A model generated the notes under the pieces. The model saw only the letters and a list, made by a program, of their open reading frames with translations, had not been told where the DNA came from and made no database searches. Made by a program: the position numbers and the translations under genes. From a virus, in IMG/VR virus record IMGVR_UViG_3300047556_000057, positions 1-21,677 of that record: a stretch of 21,677 nucleotides of DNA; one strand, 5' to 3'. Numbering within the stretch: the first letter of the stretch is position 1; each line of letters begins with the position of its first letter. Positions 15,251-21,610 of the stretch are shown piece by piece.

Positions 15251-15300
15251 AAATCCCCCGGAGTCAACAGGCGATCGCTAGTCATGACTCCGGGGGATTT
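15251..15300. terminator. Bidirectional terminator between hub and ribonucleotide reductase genes
   Basis: AAATCCCCCGGAGTCA (15251-15266) pairs over 16 bp with TGACTCCGGGGGATTT (15285-15300). The 18-base loop holds a HIP1 octamer (15271-15278). The two flanking genes converge on it. Reading the minus strand, a TTTTTAATT tract follows, so it should work well for the reductase; the plus side has a shorter T run. Confidence 0.85.
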
Positions 15301-15302
15301 AT

Positions 15303-15319
15303 AGTAAAGCCACTTTACT
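15303..15319. repeat. Palindromic repeat, copy 5
   Basis: AGTAAAG, CCA, CTTTACT: the 7-bp arms are perfect but the centre is CCA instead of TGA/TCA. This is the only copy not upstream of a gene start. It sits 5 bases past the end of the reductase gene (minus strand), beside the shared terminator. Confidence 0.7.
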
Positions 15320-15323
15320 GCAA

Positions 15324-18300
15324 CTATGGTTTCCTTTCTGGCATCATACATTTATCCGAGTCGCAAGCCGCGCTCCCTTGCGCGAAAGCTTCCATTTCAT
15401 GTAAATCATGTTGACTTAGTAATTCTAAAAAGTCTTGTCCTTTTCTCCTAGATATCGCCTCAGAAACCATTTTGTCATAAACCTCTTTCGATATAGGCTC
15501 AAATGGTAGCCGAGGGAAAGTTTCCAGGGAATCGAATCTAGCTAAAACAGCAGCAGAAACATAACCTTCATCGTTATGTATAGATTTGTAAAGAAGCTTT
15601 GCTAAAGTCTCAATTTCATGCTCTCTTATTTCTAATGTAGCAGATGCGTTATGAGTGACGTAGAATTTCTGTACTTGCATATAGAAACTGTACTGAGCTT
15701 CGATTGAAAACTTGGATATGTCGATTTGATCACACCCTTCCAAGTTAGCCCAAGGCATTTCTACCGGGATTTCGACTAACCATTCGGTGCATCTAGGGTC
15801 AAACGGATCTTCTAAAAGTTGACCGTTTTCGTCTTTATCCGATTGACTGGGTACAATATTATACCCGTAATCCTTAAGTGCTAACGCGATCGCATCATCT
15901 TTACCGAAAGTTATTCTACGAATATATCTAGCTGCTTTTGGAGGATGCCATCCGGGGCTAGCACCTGTTAATAAAGATTTGCTGTTATGTGATTTTAAAC
16001 AACCTTGCCAATACCAAGAATCATTATCATCTGAACCGTCTACAGCAAAATCATAACTATAATCAAGTGTTGTCTCAAAATCTACGCTAACGATTTTATA
16101 AGGGTCAAACTTAAATCTACGTTTAAGTTTCGGTAAAGGTCTTACCGAACATTTAAAACTGTTAAGATTTAAATATTCAATTGCGTAAGATGTCGATACC
16201 ATTCTACTTAAACATAAACCGTGCATATCTTTTTCAGCCTGCATATTTTCCCCTTTGGTATTATGGAAAATTGAAAAAGATAAACCTACAGCTTCCCCTA
16301 TTTGTTGTAAATTTCTGAGAAACTTTTCACTTGCCGAATCTATAGACAAACTACCAGCCTTTTTTACACAACCGTCAGTGTCTATTAATCCACAGAAGAA
16401 AGACAATATACTATCTCTAGATGATGTTCTAATCGCGTAGGGTATACGATCTAATTCTTTACTTTTTGATTTTTTAGACAAGTTATTCATTATCAACCAA
16501 TCGAATAACTGTTTAGAACCAAAAGTCAATTCTTTTTTTTGTCCGCGAGAATCATCCGAAATAATACCTCTGATACCGAAAAGTTTTAATCCCAAATCAC
16601 TTAATCTGTTTAGAATTTCTTCGTGTCCGTGAGAAAATCTAACTCTTGTGCTAGAAGGTGATAGACAACCATTACCAAACAAACAACCTAGAAAATATGC
16701 TAAATCAGGTGAGATTGTAGAAGGTGTTTTGATAGTCTGAGTTAGAACACCACGAGAATGCCCTTTTTCTAAAGCTCTAAACTCTCTAGTATAATCACCA
16801 TAATTCAAAGGAATTAAAGACGTTTCGGAATCTTTATTGTATTCACCCAAAGAATAATCAATTTTCATTCCTGGTTGCATATCGGATGCGTAAACCCATT
16901 GACCATTTATTGATAGTCTATGGTTTTGTGTCATCCTCAAAATTCTACCATTAGATAAAGTAACTTTAACTAAGTTGAGAGGTTGATTAGCAATAACCTT
17001 ATTGGTGCTAATACCATTTCTTACAGATAAGTCGATACCATCATGTTCTCCCGAACCAGGGTTCACAATTTCATCTGCGTAAATTAGACCCTGATCAAAA
17101 ACTCTTAAGGCTGTTTTATCCAGACATCCGGCTGGTTGCAACGTTGTGCAACGGTTTGGAACTTTCAAGCCCTGTTTATGGCAATAATCTTGTACGGTGT
17201 CAACTACAATATCTTTCCAAAAAGATAAACATTCAATCTCTTCAATTGCAAAATAATTAGCTTTCGGGTGATTGTCGGATCTTCCCTGTTCCCACCATTG
17301 CAACCATTCCGCGCCAAACTTTTTAACAAAGAAGTCGAACACCCCCGTAAATGATACGCCAACAATAGGATCTACCTTTCTGGCGTATTGATACCTTTCA
17401 ATGGGGAACTCGTGGTGTAGGAGCGCACAGACCGCGATCGCCGCAGATTTGAAAGCTTTTACTTGTTCTTCTATATCACCTGGGTCTATCTGGTTTAAGT
17501 GTACTTCACCGAGATTGCACAAATTATTGCGCATTACTATCTCGCCGCAAGGATTCAAGCCATACCTACCCATACGATCATCAAGTAGTTTCTCATCTGC
17601 CCCGGAGTCACTCGAAAGTAACGCCAAATAATCCCGGGCTGACTCCGGGGAAGAAACATATAATTCTATAAAACGCCTACGTCTAGCGTCACTGATAAGC
17701 AAATCGGCGTTTGCTCTCGCGATCGCTTCCGGTGCAAATTGGATTGCCCCTTCACCACTGTAATATTGCTTCGTACAAGCGTCTAATAACTCTTTGTAGG
17801 TAGGTTTGGTGTGGTAGACTCTGGTGTGGTTCGCCATCCGTAAAGCGTCGCGCTCAGGATCTATTGACCATTTACCAGATTCATCTTGCATCCAGAGATT
17901 GTCTTTGGAGTTAGCAGCTTCATGATCTTCTTTTGAAAACTGATGTATAGACGCGCTATTATGTGTTAAATAACCATCACAATAAAAACAGTGAGTTTCT
18001 TCTACCTCGATATCATAAGTTTGTATGTGGTCATAACTCCCCAATGCTTTAACAGTCACAGGAATATCTAATGTTATATCAGACTCGGCTATGTAACTTT
18101 CATAATTGGCATCATGGGAAATAGATGTGTTGAAACCCATTTCTCTTATTTCACTATAAGAGTGCTGTTTCAATAACATATTTTTGGGTATCGTAAAATC
18201 AAAATTTTTGTTGCCTATTTTCAACTCTCCTTTTACTGAATGTATAGAGATAATGTTGTTATAGGAATCTTTTAAAGCTGGTAGTGTCAGATTATATTTT

Positions 18301-19967
18301 GCTTGCCAATTTGATTTTTGGGGTTGAGTTATACTCAACCTACCAGCTATACCCAAACTAGATAAAACCGCCCCTACTTCCCTAATGAAAGTCGGATATA
18401 CGGATGTAACTAAATGTGGCGGTCTATTGTTTAATGCTTTATCACTATCCATCAATCCCGCTAAATAAGAAGCTCGAATTTCAACAGATCCTTGAAGTAT
18501 AAAATCTGGTACTGATAAGGTGACTTTCGGTTTTTTGATGTTGTGATAGAAATACTCAGCCAATCTTATAGAAGAGCAAACTGATCTAGCCGTATTTTCA
18601 CCTTTAACTATACCGTGTTTAGCAGTAAGACCAAACATATTTAAAACGGAATCTATCTTGTTTTGTATTTTTTGTGCTAATTCCGGTTGGGAACTATTCA
18701 TAGACCATTCAACACGACCATATGGTTTATCGTATTTATTACGACCAATAGCTATATAACCGTTACCATGTGTGTAGCCTATTAACCATGATATTTCGGG
18801 TGTTAGTTCTGGAACAACAAAGGTTTTAGCTGTACGACTTTGAATAGGTCTGGTTTCAGTAAAGTCAGGTGGTAAATAAGTAACTGTACCAGGTAAAATC
18901 TGTTTATTATGTAATAGTCTGTCTCCTGGTAAGATATCCTGAATTTTTTTCCAAATATAGCCACCTTTAGCGTCAGATAATACAGCTAGTCTGTGATTTA
19001 AAGTTGCTCTAGGATAAGTAGAATTAGTTTCAATTTCGTAGACATCTTGAAATCCCTGATCAAATTTATTTGTGACTTTCCTGAAACCTAAAGGTGTTTG
19101 TACTAAATCACCTACTTGTACATCACGGATGGGAACTAAACCTTTTGATGTATGAACTAAAGCATTTTCTGGAAGACAACGACGAATGTTTCCAGCAACT
19201 ACTGCTGAAGCGGCTTCGTCTGCCAACAAACAACACTCGACAGATGTCAAACGACGACCAAGAGCTTTATCTAGAATCTTACCAACTCTCACAAACATTT
19301 CACCAAGTTTGATGGGATTAGCCACGCCACCAAAACCTTTTAATCTCTCACCTTTGGGTCTAACTCCCCGTACATCGACATTTACACCGGAAAGTTTTAC
19401 TAAATCGGTAGCGGCTAAATGAATTAAAGTAGTATAAGCTGTTACCCACCCATCACGACTATCACCTACAACTATAGTTGCTGTGGTGTCACCGAAATGT
19501 AACTCGGTTTTATCTCTGCGTTCCCATTCCGGTAAATCTCCAGGTTTGCCAATAATGGTAGTATTTAATCGATTCTTGATAACTGGTAACTTTTCAATAT
19601 GAAAATTTTCCATAATTGATCCTGTTCCACATCCTTGCATTGCAAGATTCATTAAGTAACCAAACGCTTCTACGGTATCAATATCAGTAGAAGAGCAATT
19701 ATAAGTACCAAAAAAATTCTCAGGATTTTTAGCCCAATCTGTTCCCCCTACCCATAACCAGCGACCACTAGGCATAGTTATAAGTTTCGTTTGCATTTCT
19801 TTTAATAACTCAGCTTCTACTAAGGAAAGTTTCCCTAGTTCAACTAAAGCGTTAACTGTGCGCTCCGTGGTTGCTTTCCAATCTTCTCTACGACCGTTTG
19901 GTAATCTACGACTATATGAACGATAAAATACGGCGGGTGCGGTTGGTGCATCGAAATTAAATGACAT
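15324..19967 (-). CDS. nrdJ: Class II (adenosylcobalamin-dependent) ribonucleotide reductase with two inteins
   Basis: The 1547-residue precursor splits into exteins of 263, 277 and 219 residues, which join to 759 residues, close to the monomeric Lactobacillus leichmannii enzyme (739). It reduces ribonucleotides to deoxyribonucleotides for DNA synthesis, using a B12 radical. Active-site features are present: an N-terminal Cys91 (FGTYNCSS), the radical-site motif NPCGEI (Cys807, Glu809) followed by LCNLGE (Cys817), the substrate loop TTLQPAG/SKSLLTGASPG, and a C-terminal CxxxxC pair (Cys1535, Cys1540) for reduction by thioredoxin. The gene lies on the opposite strand to the virion genes, with its own promoter and long leader. 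Such genes are common in cyanobacteria and their phages. Intein boundaries are given separately. AAAGGA lies upstream of the start, at a rather long distance. Confidence 0.93.
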   Translation of the reverse strand: MSFNFDAPTAPAVFYRSYSRRLPNGRREDWKATTERTVNALVELGKLSLVEAELLKEMQTKLITMPSGRWLWVGGTDWAKNPENFFGTYNCSSTDIDTVEAFGYLMNLAMQGCGTGSIMENFHIEKLPVIKNRLNTTIIGKPGDLPEWERRDKTELHFGDTTATIVVGDSRDGWVTAYTTLIHLAATDLVKLSGVNVDVRGVRPKGERLKGFGGVANPIKLGEMFVRVGKILDKALGRRLTSVECCLLADEAASAVVAGNIRRCLPENALVHTSKGLVPIRDVQVGDLVQTPLGFRKVTNKFDQGFQDVYEIETNSTYPRATLNHRLAVLSDAKGGYIWKKIQDILPGDRLLHNKQILPGTVTYLPPDFTETRPIQSRTAKTFVVPELTPEISWLIGYTHGNGYIAIGRNKYDKPYGRVEWSMNSSQPELAQKIQNKIDSVLNMFGLTAKHGIVKGENTARSVCSSIRLAEYFYHNIKKPKVTLSVPDFILQGSVEIRASYLAGLMDSDKALNNRPPHLVTSVYPTFIREVGAVLSSLGIAGRLSITQPQKSNWQAKYNLTLPALKDSYNNIISIHSVKGELKIGNKNFDFTIPKNMLLKQHSYSEIREMGFNTSISHDANYESYIAESDITLDIPVTVKALGSYDHIQTYDIEVEETHCFYCDGYLTHNSASIHQFSKEDHEAANSKDNLWMQDESGKWSIDPERDALRMANHTRVYHTKPTYKELLDACTKQYYSGEGAIQFAPEAIARANADLLISDARRRRFIELYVSSPESARDYLALLSSDSGADEKLLDDRMGRYGLNPCGEIVMRNNLCNLGEVHLNQIDPGDIEEQVKAFKSAAIAVCALLHHEFPIERYQYARKVDPIVGVSFTGVFDFFVKKFGAEWLQWWEQGRSDNHPKANYFAIEEIECLSFWKDIVVDTVQDYCHKQGLKVPNRCTTLQPAGCLDKTALRVFDQGLIYADEIVNPGSGEHDGIDLSVRNGISTNKVIANQPLNLVKVTLSNGRILRMTQNHRLSINGQWVYASDMQPGMKIDYSLGEYNKDSETSLIPLNYGDYTREFRALEKGHSRGVLTQTIKTPSTISPDLAYFLGCLFGNGCLSPSSTRVRFSHGHEEILNRLSDLGLKLFGIRGIISDDSRGQKKELTFGSKQLFDWLIMNNLSKKSKSKELDRIPYAIRTSSRDSILSFFCGLIDTDGCVKKAGSLSIDSASEKFLRNLQQIGEAVGLSFSIFHNTKGENMQAEKDMHGLCLSRMVSTSYAIEYLNLNSFKCSVRPLPKLKRRFKFDPYKIVSVDFETTLDYSYDFAVDGSDDNDSWYWQGCLKSHNSKSLLTGASPGWHPPKAARYIRRITFGKDDAIALALKDYGYNIVPSQSDKDENGQLLEDPFDPRCTEWLVEIPVEMPWANLEGCDQIDISKFSIEAQYSFYMQVQKFYVTHNASATLEIREHEIETLAKLLYKSIHNDEGYVSAAVLARFDSLETFPRLPFEPISKEVYDKMVSEAISRRKGQDFLELLSQHDLHEMEAFAQGSAACDSDKCMMPERKP
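15984..17126 (-). other. Intein 2 in nrdJ (381 residues)
   Basis: It covers precursor residues 948-1328. It starts with Cys948 (CLDKTALRVF), has a block B MTQNHRLS with Thr and His, and ends in CLKSHN before Ser1329. It is inserted between PAG and SKSLLTG, in the substrate-binding loop, so the enzyme cannot work before splicing. A LAGLIDADG homing endonuclease domain lies inside: YFLGCLFGNGCL and FFCGLIDTDGCV. The first motif has GNG where GDG is usual. Confidence 0.9.
17958..19178 (-). other. Intein 1 in nrdJ (407 residues)
   Basis: It covers precursor residues 264-670. It starts with Cys264 (CLPENALVHTSKGLVPI), has a block B TLNHRLAV, and ends in CDGYLTHN before Ser671. The insertion point splits NIRR from SASIHQF, a conserved part of the barrel. 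Its LAGLIDADG endonuclease motifs read SWLIGYTHGNGYI and YLAGLMDSDKAL. As in intein 2, the first motif has Asn for the usual Asp. Confidence 0.9.
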
Positions 19968-20085
19968 AAAATCTGTTTATCCTTTGTTATTTGATATATC
20001 ATTTTATTGATGATCAGGAAATCACCATTGAATCATTATTAATTATGTGTTAAATTATTAATGTTGGTGTTTTTGTTCTTTTCAT

Positions 20086-20143
20086 CAACCCCAAATGATA
20101 ATAAACGCGAGTCTGGTTAAGCAGGTTTGCGTTTTTTGGGTTG
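20086..20143 (-). promoter_or_regulatory. Structured 5' leader of the nrdJ transcript
   Basis: Read on the minus strand, CAACCC and GGGTTG (20138-20143 with 20086-20091) can form an outer helix around AAACGC/GCGTTT (20129-20134 with 20103-20108). It begins right at the predicted transcript start, and the whole leader is about 180 bases. No cobalamin-riboswitch B12 box was seen. On the plus strand the inner hairpin is followed by a T run and might instead act as a terminator. Confidence 0.45.
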
Positions 20144-20150
20144 TGTATAT

Positions 20151-20179
20151 ATTATATATTAATCACTTTTGATATGCAA
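20151..20179 (-). promoter_or_regulatory. Sigma-70-type promoter of nrdJ
   Basis: On the minus strand, TTGCAT (20174-20179) and TATAAT (20151-20156) are 17 bp apart, close to consensus. The site lies between the terminator of the upstream minus-strand operon and the structured leader of nrdJ. Confidence 0.65.
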
Positions 20180-20180
20180 C

Positions 20181-20215
20181 AAAAAACCCGAAGTCATGTA
20201 AAATTGACTCCGGGG
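20181..20215 (-). terminator. Terminator after the small Cys-protein operon
   Basis: On the minus strand, CCCGGAGTCA (20205-20214) pairs with TGACTTCGGG (20187-20196), with one G-U pair, over an 8-base loop, followed by six T (20181-20186). The stem lies 18 bp past the end of the upstream gene. The G-U pair shows that this stem is kept as RNA of the minus strand. Confidence 0.85.
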
Positions 20216-20232
20216 AGATAAACTTTTTCCTA

Positions 20233-20493
20233 CTATTGTGAATTCCTATCTAGTACGTTTGTGCGTTTTCGATAAGTGACTAAAAAGCAACTTTTAGATT
20301 CACTATAAAAACGATAAATAGGTTGTCCCCAAGGTGATTTTAGGTTGCGCCTAACATACTCTTGTCTAGCTATTATCTGGCATTCTCTGTAATTTCTTGT
20401 AACAGCTAGGAAGCTTTCTTCTCGATAAACACCTAATGGTAATGCTGGAGCGGGTTCAATGGCGATTAGAGATGCTACTAATAGTTCAATCAT
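20233..20493 (-). CDS. Small Cys-containing protein, second gene of a pair
   Basis: This 86-residue protein starts at 20493 (MIELLVASLIAIEPAPALPLG), chosen because GGAG lies 6 bases before it; the frame also runs further upstream. Its N-terminus is hydrophobic and may be a weak signal peptide. It resembles the gene before it: both have a Cys followed by AR, a G-x-P or R-x-P turn, an aromatic strand and a C-terminal SC-xx-VT-x-R. They look like diverged tandem copies, with one disulfide expected in an oxidising compartment. It starts 2 bases after the upstream stop, so the two are coupled. No function is recognised. Confidence 0.65.
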   Translation of the reverse strand: MIELLVASLIAIEPAPALPLGVYREESFLAVTRNYRECQIIARQEYVRRNLKSPWGQPIYRFYSESKSCFLVTYRKRTNVLDRNSQ

Positions 20494-20495
20494 TG

Positions 20496-20816
20496 TTATC
20501 TCCAAGTGACCGCGTAACAACTACGACTATTTTTTCTACCGCCAATATAGAAATGGGTTTTACCATTTCTATATGGTGTTCTGTTTCCTAGTTGAAGAAA
20601 AAGCCATCTAGCCGCTTTTGAAGAACAGTTTTGGAGGTTTTTATCCACCAGATAGAAACTCGAACCTTTCCAGTAATTGCGCTGTTCCTGTGTAGGTGCG
20701 TTTATTTCCGGGTTTGTAAACAAATCTAAATCTTTATTAAGTGCGATCGCTGATGATCCTGTAATCACCATACTTGCACTTAAAAGTGACGCAGATATTA
20801 CTTTTAATGCTTTCAT
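20496..20816 (-). CDS. Small secreted Cys-containing protein, first gene of a pair
   Basis: This 106-residue protein starts MKALKVISASLLSASMVITGSSAIA, a clear Sec signal peptide: positive start, hydrophobic core and an AIA cleavage site near residue 25. The mature part has two Cys (LQNCSSKAARW and NSRSCYAVTWR) and an aromatic strand THFYIGG, and probably forms a disulfide outside the cytoplasm. An in-frame TTG 12 bases upstream could also start it. It is expressed from a promoter with a consensus -10 at 20843-20848. Function is unknown; cyanobacterial genomes have many small secreted proteins of this kind, so this may be a host or moron gene. Confidence 0.7.
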   Translation of the reverse strand: MKALKVISASLLSASMVITGSSAIALNKDLDLFTNPEINAPTQEQRNYWKGSSFYLVDKNLQNCSSKAARWLFLQLGNRTPYRNGKTHFYIGGRKNSRSCYAVTWR

Positions 20817-20820
20817 GTTT

Positions 20821-20855
20821 TTAACCAAATCTGGTTAAAATGATTATAACCAAAT
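20821..20855 (-). promoter_or_regulatory. -10 box and operator-like dyad before the small secreted pair
   Basis: TATAAT (minus strand, 20843-20848) is a consensus -10 box. The dyad TTAACC-N6-GGTTAA (20821-20838) covers the likely transcript start, and AACCAAAT is repeated directly at 20823-20830 and 20848-20855. This is the layout of a repressor site. The -35 region is weak. Confidence 0.45.
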
Positions 20856-20900
20856 AAGATTTAAATAAACATCAGTAAAAACAGTAACAGATGTCAAGAT

Positions 20901-20934
20901 AAAAAAAACCGAAGTCAATCTGGAATGACTCCGG
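20901..20934 (-). terminator. Terminator after the coiled-coil gene
   Basis: On the minus strand, CCGGAGTCA (20926-20934) pairs with TGACTTCGG (20909-20917), with one G-U pair, over an 8-base loop, followed by eight T (20901-20908). It has the same form as the terminator at 20181-20215. Confidence 0.85.
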
Positions 20935-20970
20935 GGGGAAAATAGAAAGGTGGGAAGGATAACTTTTAAG

Positions 20971-21303
20971 TTATTCAGCAGGTGCGTCAGGAATGATTCC
21001 CATGACTTTTACACTGATTCTATCCAGTGCTTCGATGATTGCGGGCAGTTCAGCCGCGTCAGGAACACTTGCTAGTAATTCGCTTAGGCGTTCCACTTCA
21101 GCTTGTAGCGCGGTAGATAATTCGGTCAATGCAGAAACTTGTACTAGTACAGCTTCACCTTGAACCATTTCAGCGTCTACTTTGGTTTCAAGTTCGACAA
21201 CCTTATCGAATAATTCGGACATGGTTTTATTTAACTCCTGTAGTCGGTCTAGAATCGCCTCCAAGGTCTTTGGAGAGTCGATGTGTATATTGAATACAAA
21301 CAT
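20971..21303 (-). CDS. Coiled-coil protein of unknown function
   Basis: This 110-residue protein begins MFVFNIHIDSPKTLEAILDRLQELNK. From about residue 12 to 85 it keeps a heptad pattern of Leu, Val and Met (LEAILDRLQELNKTMSELFDKVVELETKVDAEM), so it should form a long coiled coil, with a Pro/Ala-rich end. No Cys and no signal peptide are present. An in-frame ATG at 21327 is possible but has no ribosome binding site; AAGAG lies upstream of the chosen start. A hairpin GATGCTC-TTAC-GAGCATC (21311-21328) covers the upstream region and could control translation. Phages often carry such small coiled-coil proteins near lysis or DNA-handling genes, but nothing here fixes the role. Confidence 0.6.
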   Translation of the reverse strand: MFVFNIHIDSPKTLEAILDRLQELNKTMSELFDKVVELETKVDAEMVQGEAVLVQVSALTELSTALQAEVERLSELLASVPDAAELPAIIEALDRISVKVMGIIPDAPAE

Positions 21304-21416
21304 TAGGAAAGATGCTCTTACGAGCATCTGTAACTAACAGAGGAAAACTTATTAGGCTATCCTTTGTAATCTTACCATGCCGGGGAAACGATCACGTGTA
21401 AAATACCCATTTCTAG

Positions 21417-21431
21417 ACTAAACGGTTTAGT
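21417..21431. promoter_or_regulatory. Palindromic operator-like site
   Basis: ACTAAAC-G-GTTTAGT is a perfect 15-bp dyad in a non-coding stretch, upstream of the coiled-coil gene and beside the GATAACAAAA cluster. A dimeric regulator site is plausible. Confidence 0.4.
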
Positions 21432-21459
21432 TTTAATGACACTTTTCTGACTCCGGGGC

Positions 21460-21610
21460 GATAACAAAACCCTAAGATCCTCAAACGTAGTCTAGGCATG
21501 GTTTTCACGCTCTGATAACAAAATTTTGTTATCGATAACATTTTTGTTATCAGTTTGTTATCGGCTAGAAGTCGCTCCCAGACTGACTCCGGGGGATTTG
21601 ATAACAAAAA
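21460..21610. promoter_or_regulatory. Cluster of GATAACAAAA operator/iteron-like sites
   Basis: The decamer or its core occurs seven times in 150 bp. It forms a perfect 20-bp palindrome GATAACAAAATTTTGTTATC (21514-21533), a second dyad GATAACA-TTTT-TGTTATC (21534-21551), a single inverted copy TTTGTTATC (21554-21562), and single direct copies at 21460-21469 and 21600-21609. The region from 21304 to the window end (about 370 bp) has no supported gene. It holds this cluster, the dyad at 21417-21431 and two copies of the TGACTCCGGGG motif. It could be a regulator switch or a replication origin. Confidence 0.65.

Larger units (their letters stand above)
5310..20750. repeat. HIP1 octamers (GCGATCGC)
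   Basis: Eight copies lie at 5310-5317, 10534-10541, 13787-13794, 15271-15278, 15886-15893, 17434-17441, 17719-17726 and 20743-20750. HIP1 is a hallmark of many cyanobacterial genomes and of phages that share their methylation. Less than one copy would be expected by chance. None lies in the capsid-to-neck block (1-4520) or in the IscB element. Confidence 0.9.
911..21593. repeat. Dispersed TGACTCCGGGG motif family
   Basis: The 9-base core GACTCCGGG or its complement occurs 22 times exactly. The starts are 911, 1979, 2002, 3163, 3792, 4138, 4189, 6053, 8883, 8903, 10814, 10964, 11753, 13370, 15257, 15286, 17601, 17641, 20206, 20927, 21449 and 21585. Decayed copies lie at about 931, 3647, 11111, 20187 and 20909. 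Nine exact copies are inside genes and are read in different frames; the rest are between genes, many as inverted pairs forming terminators. Confidence 0.9.

Noticed and set aside
19968-20180. Cobalamin riboswitch before nrdJ
   Set aside because: No B12 box or the expected multi-arm fold could be seen in the leader.
21460-21610. Possible CRISPR array
   Set aside because: The repeats are about 10 bases and partly palindromic, with irregular spacing and no uniform spacers.
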